A DNA stretch of 64,000 nucleotides from an uncultured Eubacterium sp. (GTDB lineage: Bacteria; Bacillota; Clostridia; Peptostreptococcales; Anaerovoracaceae): positions 1 through 64,000 of the forward strand of contig CALCFD010000028.1 in NCBI GenBank assembly GCA_937900695.1, in the 5' to 3' direction. How positions within the stretch are numbered: position 1 is the stretch's first letter; every line of letters begins with the position of its first letter. Of this stretch, positions 24,492-34,120 are shown one piece after another. The notes under the pieces were generated by a model. It was not told where the DNA came from and ran no database searches. It saw nothing but the letters and a program-made list of their open reading frames with translations. The position numbers were made by a program, and so were the translations under genes.

Positions 24492-25022
24492 ATGAATTAT
24501 TTTATCAGTGGCGGTTGTAAAAATGGAAAATCTATGTATGCTCAACAGATTTCAAAAACTATTTCTAATGAAAAAAGAGCAAATTTATATTATGTAGCTA
24601 CGATGATTCCAAAAGATGATGAAGACTTAAAGAGAATACAAAGACATCTAAAGGAAAGAGAAGGTTGGGGCTTTGAAACTCTAGAAATAGAAAGAAATCT
24701 AAGTGATTATTTTGGTGCCTTAGATTCGAGGGGTATATATTTATTTGATAGTGTGACAGCCTTTTTGGAAAATAATATGTTTGACAAAGATTATAATATA
24801 GATAATATGGCAGCAGATCGCTGTATTGACCAACTATATAATTTTATGGATTTAGTTGGTGGAGTGGTTTTGGTTTCGGATTATATTTACAGTGACAGTA
24901 TTAAATACGAGGAAAGTACAGAGCTATATAAGAAGGCACTGGCTAAGGTAGATAAAGCTTTGGCATCAAGGTGTGATAAGGTGCTTGAGGTTGTTTATGG
25001 AAATATTTTAGAATTTAAGTAA
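24492..25022 (+). CDS. cobU: Adenosylcobinamide kinase/guanylyltransferase (CobU-like)
   Basis: A 176-residue P-loop protein: GGCKNGKS (Walker A) at the N terminus, YVATM, and RIQRHLKEREGW, where the His matches the guanylylated His of CobU. It ends VLEVVYGN. It would phosphorylate adenosylcobinamide and transfer GMP to it. Several surrounding residues diverge from classical CobU. It sits 14 nt after cobT. See the second, shorter CobU-like gene at 25874. Confidence 0.83.
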   Translation: MNYFISGGCKNGKSMYAQQISKTISNEKRANLYYVATMIPKDDEDLKRIQRHLKEREGWGFETLEIERNLSDYFGALDSRGIYLFDSVTAFLENNMFDKDYNIDNMAADRCIDQLYNFMDLVGGVVLVSDYIYSDSIKYEESTELYKKALAKVDKALASRCDKVLEVVYGNILEFK

Positions 25023-25048
25023 ATCTAAGATTTTATAAAGAGGTAATA

Positions 25049-25849
25049 ATGAAAGATATAATTACAGGTTTTTTTATGGCATGGGGGAATTTTAGCTGGA
25101 TTCCATGTCCATGTAAAATTTGGGATGAAAAATCAAGAAAATGGATGCTTGCTCTCATGCAGATGGCAGGGTTTATGACAGGATTAATACAGCTTGGATT
25201 TTTTTTGATAATAAAGTATTTGTCTGAATATCATGACTATACAACACCTACATTTCTAGAGGCTGGAATTTTAACTGTGATGCCGTTTCTTTTAACTGGA
25301 TTTATTCACTTGGATGGCTATATGGATTGCTGTGATGCTATCATGTCAAGAAGACCTTTAGAAGATAGGAAAAGGATTTTAAAAGATAGCAGAGTCGGTG
25401 CATTTGCAGTGGTTATGAGTATTTGTTTATTTTTGTTATATTTTGTTTCAATGTTAGAAATAGTCTTGTCTATAAGTAATTGTGCTAAGATGGTTAGTGT
25501 GGCTATGATTCCTGTGGTGGCTAGATTTTTTGCTTCAAATGACGTTTTAAGACTTAAGCCAATGGAAACTAGCCAGTATAAAAATGTTTACGGTGACAAT
25601 GGTAATACTAAGTATCAAAGGGTATGTATTGGCGTAGGCTTTACTATAGTTATAATGTATATAGCTATATCATATATTGCATTTGCAGAAACTAAATATG
25701 TTTTTATTGGGGTAATTGCAACTGCCATAGGGCAAGTATGTGCACGTAGCATAGCTGTTAAAAATCTTGGCGGAATCAATGGAGATATCGCTGGTTACTC
25801 AATTGTTTGGGGAGAGCTTGTAGGTGTTATGTCCATGGCAATCGTTTAA
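25049..25849 (+). CDS. cobS: Adenosylcobinamide-GDP ribazoletransferase (cobalamin synthase)
   Basis: A 266-residue membrane enzyme with about six hydrophobic segments. The acidic metal-binding signature HLDGYMDCCDAIMSRR and the following KDSRVGAFAV match CobS; GRS/ARF-type residues follow in PVVARFF. It joins adenosylcobinamide-GDP with alpha-ribazole (phosphate) in the membrane. AGAGGT precedes the ATG. Confidence 0.92.
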   Translation: MKDIITGFFMAWGNFSWIPCPCKIWDEKSRKWMLALMQMAGFMTGLIQLGFFLIIKYLSEYHDYTTPTFLEAGILTVMPFLLTGFIHLDGYMDCCDAIMSRRPLEDRKRILKDSRVGAFAVVMSICLFLLYFVSMLEIVLSISNCAKMVSVAMIPVVARFFASNDVLRLKPMETSQYKNVYGDNGNTKYQRVCIGVGFTIVIMYIAISYIAFAETKYVFIGVIATAIGQVCARSIAVKNLGGINGDIAGYSIVWGELVGVMSMAIV

Positions 25850-25873
25850 TAATATTTTATAGGAGAATGGCAT

Positions 25874-26257
25874 ATGATTTTGATTACAGGTGGTGCATAT
25901 CAAGGTAAGCTTGAGTTTGCAAGAGATACTTTTAATATTAGCGATGATGAAATATTTTATTGCACGGAAAGCACATCTAGTCTTGATACAAGAAAAATAA
26001 TTATAAATAACTTAGATGAGTACATTAGAAGCGCTATTTATAGCGGAAAAGATGAAAAATACATAAAATCGCAATTAAACGATGAGTGTTGTGGTAATAA
26101 AATAATAATAGTTACTGATCAATCTTGTGGCATCGTACCTTTAAAAAAGGAAGATAGATTATTTCGTGAGGCTTTAGGACGTATTACAACGATGCTTTCT
26201 CAAAAGGCGGATGAAGTGTATAGAGTATTTTGCGGAATACCACAAAAATTAAAGTAA
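25874..26257 (+). CDS. Short CobU-like protein, probably degenerate
   Basis: A 127-residue protein resembling CobU at both ends but lacking its centre. The P-loop reads GGAYQGKLE, so the usual Ser/Thr after the Lys is a Leu. The RIxRH segment with the guanylylated His is absent. The C terminus (GIVPLKKEDRLFREALGRI...ADEVYRVFCGIP) matches the CobU end well. AGGAG precedes the ATG. It lies between cobS and the phosphatase gene, so a cobalamin role such as subunit or regulator of the other CobU is likely; catalytic activity on its own is doubtful. Confidence 0.72.
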   Translation: MILITGGAYQGKLEFARDTFNISDDEIFYCTESTSSLDTRKIIINNLDEYIRSAIYSGKDEKYIKSQLNDECCGNKIIIVTDQSCGIVPLKKEDRLFREALGRITTMLSQKADEVYRVFCGIPQKLK

Positions 26258-26268
26258 GGGGTAAAGGT

Positions 26269-26889
26269 ATGAAATCAACAATTCATTTAATAAGACATGG
26301 TATAACTGAAGGAAATATAAAAAAGTGGTATTATGGCTGGGCAGATATTCCTCTAGCTAAGGAGGGAATAGATAATCTTCGTTATCTTTGTACACAAAAT
26401 ATTTACCCTAGACCAGAAAGCGCAGCATATTATACAAGTGGAATGATAAGAACAGAACAGACTTTTAAGGAAATCTATGGAGATATCCCTCACGAGGCAT
26501 TTCCTATGTTAAAGGAAATGAACTTCGGAGAGTTTGAAACTCAAACCCATGATACTCTAAAGGGTAATATAAAGTATCAACAATGGATTGATGACGAAAA
26601 GGGAATAGTGGCTATACCAGGAGGTGAAAGTCGCGTAGAATTTTACAAAAGGGTCAATGCCGGTTTTGATCAGCTTATAAATTTACATCGTTTAAAAGAA
26701 CTTGAGCATCGTCATGATAAAAAGGATGCAGAAACAGTTTGTATTTGTCATGGTGGGGTAATAGCTTGTATTATGATGGATCGTTTTGATACAGGATTGC
26801 AGCGTTTTATCAAATGGATTCCAGATCCTGGTAGAGGCTATAGTATATACTTAAAAGATGGAAAGTGCATCGGATATGATAAAATTTAA
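26269..26889 (+). CDS. cobC: Histidine phosphatase, probable alpha-ribazole phosphatase
   Basis: A 206-residue phosphoglycerate-mutase-type phosphatase: LIRHGITEGN with the phosphorylated His near residue 9, EMNFGEFE with the acid, and ICHGGVI with the second His. In this operon the natural role is removal of phosphate from alpha-ribazole phosphate or cobalamin phosphate. The ATG at 26269 lies 7 nt after AAGGGG; a TTG further upstream would overlap the previous gene. Confidence 0.83.
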   Translation: MKSTIHLIRHGITEGNIKKWYYGWADIPLAKEGIDNLRYLCTQNIYPRPESAAYYTSGMIRTEQTFKEIYGDIPHEAFPMLKEMNFGEFETQTHDTLKGNIKYQQWIDDEKGIVAIPGGESRVEFYKRVNAGFDQLINLHRLKELEHRHDKKDAETVCICHGGVIACIMMDRFDTGLQRFIKWIPDPGRGYSIYLKDGKCIGYDKI

Positions 26890-26899
26890 TATATTTATA

Positions 26900-26938
26900 T
26901 AAAAGTACCTGAGGCTTTAATAGTCCAGGTACTTTTAA
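26900..26938 (+). terminator. Terminator of the cobalamin operon
   Basis: AAAAGTACCTG / CAGGTACTTTT with a 14-nt loop and partial T-run. The A-rich left arm may also stop the converging helicase gene. Confidence 0.85.
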
Positions 26939-26975
26939 TTGTCTTAATAGTTGATATACCTAGTAACTATATATA

Positions 26976-29024
26976 TCATAATAAACTGATAATATTACGG
27001 TTAATGCATACATCAAGAGATAATGTTTTATTGCCAGAAGCAAAGCTTATAGTAGCAGTAGAGCCATTGATAGATAAAATCTTACCACGGCCAAAGGATT
27101 TATGAATAATCTGAGCATTTTCTATATATCCAGCTTTGGTTAAAGCAGCTTTATCGAAATTAGCATTTTTGATATTATTTTTGACAATAGATCTACTAAT
27201 AGAAGTTTTGGCGGATTTAGGTGGCTTAAGACCTAAAAAATCACGGATAAAAGGCGAATAAGTACTTTCAATAAGCTTTAAATATGATTTTGCACGAGTA
27301 CAACCAACATAAAAAAGTCTACGGTCTTCTTCTAGTTCATTTAAGGAAGATTTATCCTTAGTGGAAGAAAACATAGAAAAGACTCCTTCGTTAATATCGA
27401 TGAGTATTACTTGCTCATATTCAAGTCCTTTACTTGAATGAATCGTACTAAAAATTGTGTCTGCATGAGGAAATTGAGTACCGTGGCTTATATAAGTTTC
27501 AAGATTTTGAAGTTTCATTAAAAAATCTTCTACTGATTCGTTAGGTTCAGCTAGTTGTTTAAGTATAAAATAGCGCTCTTCATCCTTATAACTATTGTAG
27601 TTTGAAGATAGATGATTTAATACCTTTGGTGCATCACAAAATTTAAAATAAGAAAAATCGCTAGCGATTTTTTCAAATTTAGAATAATCCTTCCTGTGGG
27701 AAGTGAGCTTTTCTAAAGCTGTAAAAATAGAGTTGTGGGAGCCCAAATGACATTCTGTGATGACATTTTCGCATAATTCTTTTTTTATAGGTACGCCAAG
27801 TTTTGAATAAACTCTACTAAAGGCCTCAGTATTAAGAGGATTAATAATTAGCTTTAGGAAGTTTATTACCATTAGGTATGTGGGTGATTTAAAGAAAATA
27901 TTATCTGTATCACGCCATTTACATGGTATGCCTTCTTTAGCAAAAGTATAAATTAGAGGTACAGAACTGTCATTATTACGATATAGTATGGCTGTTTCTT
28001 TAGGACTTTGGGAGCAAAAGTCAGCTATGTGTTGATATTGTTTATTTCTTGGACAATTTATATAATTGATATTCTCTCCTTTGGTGCAAAAGGCAGTCAT
28101 ATGTTTTTTATAGCGGTTTTTATTTTTATCAATGAACTTATTAGAAGCATTTACGATTTGTGGAGTTGATCTGAAATTTACTTCAAGCTTAAAAATTTTA
28201 CCTTTAGGATAAATATTGTTAAATTCCATAAGTGCTTGAGGATAGGCACCTCTAAATCCATAGATACTTTGATCTTCATCACCGACCATGAAAACATTTT
28301 GATTATTACCAACAAGTAATCTAATAATATCGTGTTGGATTTTAGAAGTATCTTGGGCTTCATCAATTAAAAGATATCTGTATTTCTTTTGATAGTATGA
28401 AAGAATATCTGGATATCTAAGTAAAATTTTAAGAGCATACACTAGTTGATCGTCAAAGTCCATAAGTGAAGATGATCGCATATTTTCTTTATAAGCTTTA
28501 TAGATACTGTAGCAGTCATAGTCTTCATCTTTGAATTCCTTTTTTATTTCTTCAGTGGTATATCGCATATTTTTTATGCGTGTTATAATCTGCTGAATGT
28601 TTTTTATATCAAAATCGCTAGGATACTGACCGGTTACTTGTATATAAGTTCTTTTTATCATGTCACGATTGTTTGATTCAAGAGTAAAAGCATTTGGATT
28701 GTAACGATTTATAATACCGGCACAGATACTATTTATAGTAGCAAATTTTATTTTATCAGAATCTTTTTTTCCAAATATTTTTTCAAATCTAAATTTCATA
28801 TCGCGGCTAGCAGCTAAGGTGTATGTCATAACTAAAATTTCACTAGGATCTATGTTATGCGCATAAATCATATATCCAATACGAGCTACAAGGGTTGTTG
28901 TTTTACCAGAACCTGGTACAGCTAAAATAAGTTTAGGCCCGTTTATATCCGAAATAGCTCTTGATTGTTGATTAGTTAAGTTTAAATTGTATTTTTTTAA
29001 AAATGATGATAGTTTAAAATCCAT
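26976..29024 (-). CDS. UvrD/PcrA-type superfamily 1 DNA helicase
   Basis: A 682-residue ATP-dependent 3'-5' helicase. In order: VPGSGKTTTLVARI (Walker A), LLIDEAQDTS (motif II), GDEDQSIYGFRGA (motif III), EVNFRSTPQIV (motif IV), TIHSSKGLEYEQVILID (motif V) and YVGCTRAK (motif VI). The C-terminal ~40 residues (HKSFGRGKILSING) resemble the PcrA tudor-like RNA polymerase-binding domain. It is somewhat shorter than PcrA (~740). The ATG at 29024 lies 7 nt after GGAG; an upstream TTG overlaps that site. Roles in DNA repair or transcription-replication conflict are inferred from family. Confidence 0.87.
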   Translation of the reverse strand: MDFKLSSFLKKYNLNLTNQQSRAISDINGPKLILAVPGSGKTTTLVARIGYMIYAHNIDPSEILVMTYTLAASRDMKFRFEKIFGKKDSDKIKFATINSICAGIINRYNPNAFTLESNNRDMIKRTYIQVTGQYPSDFDIKNIQQIITRIKNMRYTTEEIKKEFKDEDYDCYSIYKAYKENMRSSSLMDFDDQLVYALKILLRYPDILSYYQKKYRYLLIDEAQDTSKIQHDIIRLLVGNNQNVFMVGDEDQSIYGFRGAYPQALMEFNNIYPKGKIFKLEVNFRSTPQIVNASNKFIDKNKNRYKKHMTAFCTKGENINYINCPRNKQYQHIADFCSQSPKETAILYRNNDSSVPLIYTFAKEGIPCKWRDTDNIFFKSPTYLMVINFLKLIINPLNTEAFSRVYSKLGVPIKKELCENVITECHLGSHNSIFTALEKLTSHRKDYSKFEKIASDFSYFKFCDAPKVLNHLSSNYNSYKDEERYFILKQLAEPNESVEDFLMKLQNLETYISHGTQFPHADTIFSTIHSSKGLEYEQVILIDINEGVFSMFSSTKDKSSLNELEEDRRLFYVGCTRAKSYLKLIESTYSPFIRDFLGLKPPKSAKTSISRSIVKNNIKNANFDKAALTKAGYIENAQIIHKSFGRGKILSINGSTATISFASGNKTLSLDVCINRNIISLL

Positions 29025-29045
29025 GTTTATACTCCACAAAAAAGT

Positions 29046-29085
29046 AAAACCTTTTGCATCGATTTTAATAGAGACAAAAGGTTTT
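29046..29085 (-). terminator. Terminator between birA and the helicase gene
   Basis: AAAACCTTTTG / CAAAAGGTTTT directly after the birA stop, followed on the minus strand by ACTTTTTT. Read-through is possible because the helicase starts only 22 nt later and has no obvious promoter between. Confidence 0.72.
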
Positions 29086-29091
29086 AATAAT

Positions 29092-30066
29092 TTATTTATT
29101 TAGTCTTACAGATACTTCTCCAGTTGAAAGAGTGGATATGGTTCCATCTTCTAGCTGAATTACAAGTCCACCATCGTTATTGATATCGATGGCTTTGGCA
29201 GGAATACCTGCCTGCTCATTAATCATTGTAGATTTATAGACATTGATATCTTTTCCCAATAGCATTGATGAAGTTTTGTACTCTAAAAGGAAACTGCGGT
29301 CTTCTTTTTGAATGTCAGAAATTATATTTAAAAGATTGTCGCATATTAAAGCAATAAGTTTGTTTTTATCTAGATTACTATAGTTTAAAGCACCAACTAT
29401 ATCCTTAAATTCTTCAGGAACATCTACGTTAGAGCAGTTGATGCCGATGCCTACTACAACATAGCTAATCTGACCGCTTTCAAAGTCAGTAACAGCTTCA
29501 GTTAATATGCCACACACCTTTTTATCATTTAAAAACAAGTCATTTACCCATTTGATTTTAAGTTCTAAACCTGTAAGTTCTTTTATAGCTCGCATAACAG
29601 CCACTGATGCAGCAGTAGTTATGAGAATTGACTTATTCATATCCATATTAGGTTTAAATAAAAGACTCATATAAATCCCATTATCTTTAGGGGAGTAAAA
29701 GTAACGTCCACGTCTACCTTTGCCACTTGTTTGTTCTTCACTAACAATAAGTATATCTTTTTGGGGATTGGTATTGGCAATACCAATAGCGGTAGTATTA
29801 GTTGAGGCAACTTCTTTATAGACTAAAACATCCAAGTCGTGTTTTAGATGGTTTGTTATAGCCTCCATAGAAAGTTTGTTACTATTGGCAGATAATATAT
29901 ATCCTTTGCCATTGATAGTTTCAATTGGATACCCTTCTTTTTTTAAATTATTTATGGCTTTCCATACGGCAGTTCTTGATACTCCAAGGGTATTTGCAAG
30001 AGCTTCACCTGATACGGGAGAGCCTTTTTTGATTTCTAATGTTTTTAAAACTTCTGTTTTGACCAT
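29092..30066 (-). CDS. birA: Biotin-protein ligase / biotin operon repressor
   Basis: A 324-residue bifunctional BirA. The N-terminal helix-turn-helix (GEALANTLGVSRTAVWKAINNLKKEGY, residues 18-44) precedes a catalytic domain with GKGRRGRYF (biotinoyl-AMP loop), KWVNDLF and KKVCGILTE, and a C-terminal SH3-like cap. It biotinylates AccB and may repress biotin genes; no biotin operator was recognised in the window. AAGGAA precedes the ATG. Only 18 nt separate it from the ABC exporter genes. Confidence 0.92.
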   Translation of the reverse strand: MVKTEVLKTLEIKKGSPVSGEALANTLGVSRTAVWKAINNLKKEGYPIETINGKGYILSANSNKLSMEAITNHLKHDLDVLVYKEVASTNTTAIGIANTNPQKDILIVSEEQTSGKGRRGRYFYSPKDNGIYMSLLFKPNMDMNKSILITTAASVAVMRAIKELTGLELKIKWVNDLFLNDKKVCGILTEAVTDFESGQISYVVVGIGINCSNVDVPEEFKDIVGALNYSNLDKNKLIALICDNLLNIISDIQKEDRSFLLEYKTSSMLLGKDINVYKSTMINEQAGIPAKAIDINNDGGLVIQLEDGTISTLSTGEVSVRLNK

Positions 30067-30084
30067 AATAATTTCCTTATCTAT

Positions 30085-31890
30085 TTATTCGAACTGACTA
30101 TTATATAGTTTAGCATAGAATCCATTTTTTGCAATCAATTGATCGTGGTTTCCTTGTTCGATAATATCACCATGATTCATAACAAGGATATGATCAGCGT
30201 CTTTAATAGTAGAAAGACGATGAGCAATTATGAAACATGTTCGATTTTCCATAAGATTTAGCATAGCTTTTTGAATTTGTTTTTCAGTACGAGTATCTAC
30301 TGAGCTTGTTGCTTCATCTAAAATTAGAATTGGGTTGTCAGCTAGCTGTGCACGAGCTATAGTTAAAAGCTGTTTTTGTCCTTGAGAAATATTAGAAGCA
30401 TTTTCATTTATTTGCATATCATATCCCTTAGGTTGAGTCATGATGTGGTGGTGAATTTTAGCATCTTTGGCTGCCTGAATAATTTCATCCATAGTAGCAT
30501 CTTGTTTACCATATTTTATGTTTTCTTTGGCAGTGCCACTAAATAACCAGCTATCTTGAAGAACCATTCCGAACATATCTCTAAGATCATGACGAGAAAA
30601 GTCCTTAATATCTATACCATCGATAGTAATGTTGCCGCCGTTTAGTTCATAATAGCGTAGTAGCAGTTTGATAATAGTGGTCTTACCAGCACCGGTAGGT
30701 CCAACAATAGCAATTCGATCGCCAGGCTTAGCCTCAAAAGTAAAATCGTTAATTATAATATTATCATCAGAATAGCCAAATTTAATGTGGTTAAAAGAGA
30801 CTTGTCCCTTTAAAGAGTTAATATCTATATGCTTTTTATCTGAACAATTACTTTCGTATGGGTCTTCCTCTTCTTCTTCATCTATAAATTCGAAGACTCT
30901 TTCTGCGGCAGCAGCTGTAGACTGTAATAAATTAGCAATGTTAGCAACCTGTGAAAGTGGTTGATTGAAAGATCTTACATACTGGATAAATGCTTGAATA
31001 TCACCAATGGAAACTCTACCATTAATGGCTAGATAGCCACCTAAAATACAAACAGCAACATATCCTAGGTTGCCTATAAAGTTTGTAATAGGCATCATTA
31101 AACCTGATAAAAATTGAGATTTCCATGAGGATGTACATAAATCGTCGTTAATTTGATTGAATTTATTAAGTGAATCATCTTCTTTATTAAAAGCTTTGAT
31201 AATAGTATGTCCACCAAACATTTCTTCGACATGACCATTTATTTGACCAAGGTGCTTTTGTTGATTTTTAAATTGTACTTGTGATTTTGAAACTACAAGC
31301 TTTATAACCATCATAGATAAAGGTAGCACTATTAGAGCAGTTAAAGTCATAACTAAGTTAATACGAATCATCATGATAAGTATACCTATGATAGTAGCAA
31401 TACTAGTAATCATCTGAGATAGACTCTGAGAAAGAGTTTGGTTTATAGTTTCAATATCGTTTATAAATCTACTTTGTATTTCTCCATGAGTTTTACTGTC
31501 AAAATATTTTAAAGGTAATTTATCCATCTTTTGTGACATTTTATCTCTAAGTTGATAAGTTACACTTTGAGAAACCTTAGACATAATAAATCCTTGAGAA
31601 AAAGAAAATACAAAGCTAACTAAATAAAGACTAACCAATATTAATATTATATCTAATAAATCATAAAAATTTATGCCGTTATGGACCAATATACCTTTTA
31701 CGATTATATCGGTGGCATTTCCTAGTATACTTGGAGAAACTATTGAAAATATAGTACTTACAATAGCAAAAATAAATACTATAACAAGTTTGAACTTGTG
31801 AGGGTTTAAGTAAGTTAAAAGAGTTTTTATAGTTCCTTTAAAATCTTTGGCTTTTTCACCTGGCTCCATGTGTTTATGTCCTCTAGCCAT
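30085..31890 (-). CDS. ABC transporter, half exporter (membrane + ATPase), second subunit
   Basis: A 601-residue fusion of a six-helix exporter domain (residues ~35-330) and an ATPase: GPTGAGKTT (Walker A), NISQGQKQLL (signature, with NISQG instead of LSGGQ) and ILILDEATSSVD (Walker B). It pairs with the upstream subunit to form a heterodimer of the type used for drug or lipid export. It overlaps that gene by 8 nt. The catalytic Glu is kept here, so this subunit carries the consensus ATP site. Confidence 0.87.
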   Translation of the reverse strand: MARGHKHMEPGEKAKDFKGTIKTLLTYLNPHKFKLVIVFIFAIVSTIFSIVSPSILGNATDIIVKGILVHNGINFYDLLDIILILVSLYLVSFVFSFSQGFIMSKVSQSVTYQLRDKMSQKMDKLPLKYFDSKTHGEIQSRFINDIETINQTLSQSLSQMITSIATIIGILIMMIRINLVMTLTALIVLPLSMMVIKLVVSKSQVQFKNQQKHLGQINGHVEEMFGGHTIIKAFNKEDDSLNKFNQINDDLCTSSWKSQFLSGLMMPITNFIGNLGYVAVCILGGYLAINGRVSIGDIQAFIQYVRSFNQPLSQVANIANLLQSTAAAAERVFEFIDEEEEEDPYESNCSDKKHIDINSLKGQVSFNHIKFGYSDDNIIINDFTFEAKPGDRIAIVGPTGAGKTTIIKLLLRYYELNGGNITIDGIDIKDFSRHDLRDMFGMVLQDSWLFSGTAKENIKYGKQDATMDEIIQAAKDAKIHHHIMTQPKGYDMQINENASNISQGQKQLLTIARAQLADNPILILDEATSSVDTRTEKQIQKAMLNLMENRTCFIIAHRLSTIKDADHILVMNHGDIIEQGNHDQLIAKNGFYAKLYNSQFE

Positions 31891-33631
31891 TTATATTACC
31901 CCCTTTCATAAGTTCTTCTTCACTTAATTGAGAATAAGCGATCTCTCTATATACTTCATTTGTTTTTAATAAAGATTGATGAGTTCCTATACCAGAAATT
32001 TTACCTTCGTCTAAAACAATAATTTGATCAGCATCGATAATAGTATTTATACGCTGAGCTACTATGATAAATGTGCTGTTTCCAACTTCTTTTTTTAGAG
32101 CATCTCTTAAAAGTTTATCAGTTTTAAAGTCTAAAGCAGAAAAACTATCATCAAATATATATATTTCTGGCTTTTTAATTAATGCTCTAGCAATAGATAA
32201 TCTCTGTTTCTGACCACCTGAAACAGATGTACCTCCTTGGGCAACTTCTGTATAAAGACCTTGAGGTTTTTCATTGACAAAATCTATAGCTTGAGCAGTT
32301 TTTAGAGCTTCATACATTTCTTCTTCTGTGGCATCTTTTTTACCAAAAGCTAGATTAGATGCTATAGTACCTGAAAATAATAGACCTTTTTGTGGGACTA
32401 TGCCTATATGTTTTCTAAGTTCATCTTGTGATATATCTCTAATATCTATACCATCAAAAGTAATTTGCCCACTTGTTACATCAAAAAATCTAGGTATTAA
32501 ATTTATAAGACTTGATTTGCCTGAGCCTGTACTGCCTATAATAGCTGTTGTTTGTCCAGGCTTAGCTGTAAATGAAAGATTCTCAAGAGTCTTTTCTTCT
32601 GCATCAGGATAAGAAAAATCAACATTTTTAAATTCAAGTATGCCTTTTGGATCTTTTAAATCTACAGGAGGTTCTTTGTCATTTATTGAAGGTTCAACTT
32701 CTAAAACTTCACCGATACGATTTGCTGAAACTACAGCTCTTGGTACCATTATAAACATCATTGTTATAACTAAAAAAGACATTATTATATGCATAGAATA
32801 TTGTAAGAATGCTAACATATCACCAATCATAAGATTATGAGCATCAATCATATGTGAGCCTACCCAAACGATTAAAATGCTAGATAAGTTCATTACAAGC
32901 AATAGGGCAGGAAACATAAATGACATAGCTCTATTTACAAAAATACCTATCTTTGTAAGTTCTTTGTTGGCGTTTTCAAATCGATTTTCCTCGAACTTTT
33001 CGGAATTAAAAGCTCTTACAACTAAAAGCCCAGAAAGTCTTTCACCTACGATTAAGTTTAGCTTATCTAGTTTTGATTGAAGTACAGAAAACTTAGGCAT
33101 TACCATAAGAAACTGTATTACCATAATTATCAAAATTGAAACTAATGCAAGTCCTATTGTCCATGTTAAAGATGGAGATGTTTTAAGAGCTTTTATTAAG
33201 GCACCAATACCCATGATTGGAGCAAAAAAAGCCATTCGCATAATCATAATAGATGCTTGCTGGATCATCTGAATATCGTTGGTAGTTCTGGTTATAAGTG
33301 ATGAAGTTTGAAATTGGTCAAACTCGCTTGCTGAAAATGAAGTAATCTTATTAAAAAGAGCCTTTCGAGTATCGCGGGCAGCAAAGGAAGCTGCTCGGGA
33401 AGCAAGAAGGCTGGCGCTTATAGCACAACATACACTTAGAGCAGTAATAAGAAGCATCCATCCGCCGGTGCTTAAAATATAGTTCATATTACCCTTTACG
33501 ATACCATTGTTTATAATATCTGACATGTAGCCTGGAAGGGCAAGTTCGCACATTGCTTGGCAAAATAGTACCGCAATAATAAGTAATACGGACATTTTAT
33601 AGGGTTTAAAATAGCTTAGTACTTTTTTCAT
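31883..33631 (-). CDS. ABC transporter, half exporter (membrane + ATPase), first subunit
   Basis: A 582-residue half exporter. The membrane domain occupies the first ~310 residues. The ATPase has GSTGSGKSS (Walker A) and TSVSGGQKQRLSIARAL (signature). Walker B reads YIFDDSFSALD, with Asp in place of the catalytic Glu, the hallmark of the degenerate site in heterodimeric exporters such as TM287/288 and BmrCD. It lies directly after the marR gene, which suggests ligand-induced efflux. Confidence 0.87.
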   Translation of the reverse strand: MKKVLSYFKPYKMSVLLIIAVLFCQAMCELALPGYMSDIINNGIVKGNMNYILSTGGWMLLITALSVCCAISASLLASRAASFAARDTRKALFNKITSFSASEFDQFQTSSLITRTTNDIQMIQQASIMIMRMAFFAPIMGIGALIKALKTSPSLTWTIGLALVSILIIMVIQFLMVMPKFSVLQSKLDKLNLIVGERLSGLLVVRAFNSEKFEENRFENANKELTKIGIFVNRAMSFMFPALLLVMNLSSILIVWVGSHMIDAHNLMIGDMLAFLQYSMHIIMSFLVITMMFIMVPRAVVSANRIGEVLEVEPSINDKEPPVDLKDPKGILEFKNVDFSYPDAEEKTLENLSFTAKPGQTTAIIGSTGSGKSSLINLIPRFFDVTSGQITFDGIDIRDISQDELRKHIGIVPQKGLLFSGTIASNLAFGKKDATEEEMYEALKTAQAIDFVNEKPQGLYTEVAQGGTSVSGGQKQRLSIARALIKKPEIYIFDDSFSALDFKTDKLLRDALKKEVGNSTFIIVAQRINTIIDADQIIVLDEGKISGIGTHQSLLKTNEVYREIAYSQLSEEELMKGGNING

Positions 33632-34090
33632 CTATTTATCATCATCCTTTCTTATTAAATTATTTTTTATTTTTCCAAGAATGCCTTCTAGGGTTTTAAG
33701 TTCATCGTCGGTGATTCCTTTGATAACTTTTTCAGTCCATTGGCTTTCGAAGTCAAATAATTTAGGGATAACATTTTTCCCTTTATCAGTTAAATAAAGC
33801 TTATGAGCTCTTTTATCTTTTTCGTCTAAGGTTTTGGTTATATATTCACCCTCTACAAGAGTTTTTACCAACTTTGCGATAGCTCCCTTATTAAAATCAA
33901 GTATCTTAGAAAGTTCATTTTGACTTAAACCTTCGTTAAAATAGATAGTAAGTAAAACTGGTGGATGACAATCCATCATGTTGTTTTCTTTTAATTTGGA
34001 CAGTAAAAAAATTTGTGAATATCTATGGATTGAAGAAAAATCTTTAAATAGATTGTATCCTAGATGATTGTTACTATTAATTTTAAACAC
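33632..34090 (-). CDS. MarR-family regulator of the ABC exporter
   Basis: A MarR winged-helix protein of about 150 residues: LSQNELSKILDFNKGAIAKLVKTLVEGEYI (recognition helix) and DEKDKRAHKLYLTDKG (wing). The given start is the GTG at 34090, but its C overlaps the AGGAGG site (34090-34095). An ATT at 34081, 8 nt after AGGAGG and in frame, is better spaced and may be the true, non-canonical start; no ATG or TTG fits. It heads the exporter operon, and two palindromes in its promoter suggest autoregulation. Confidence 0.82.
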   Translation of the reverse strand: MFKINSNNHLGYNLFKDFSSIHRYSQIFLLSKLKENNMMDCHPPVLLTIYFNEGLSQNELSKILDFNKGAIAKLVKTLVEGEYITKTLDEKDKRAHKLYLTDKGKNVIPKLFDFESQWTEKVIKGITDDELKTLEGILGKIKNNLIRKDDDK

Positions 34091-34096
34091 CTCCTA

Positions 34097-34120
34097 ATAT
34101 AGTTGTATATACAACTATAT
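34097..34120 (-). promoter_or_regulatory. MarR operator 1 (perfect 24-bp palindrome)
   Basis: ATATAGTTGTAT is followed directly by its exact reverse complement. It overlaps the -10 box and start region of the minus-strand promoter, a position suited to repression. Confidence 0.75.

Noticed and set aside
29092..30097. Biotin operator near birA
   Set aside because: No long interrupted palindrome of the BirA type was seen in the 18-bp gap or near the ABC genes.
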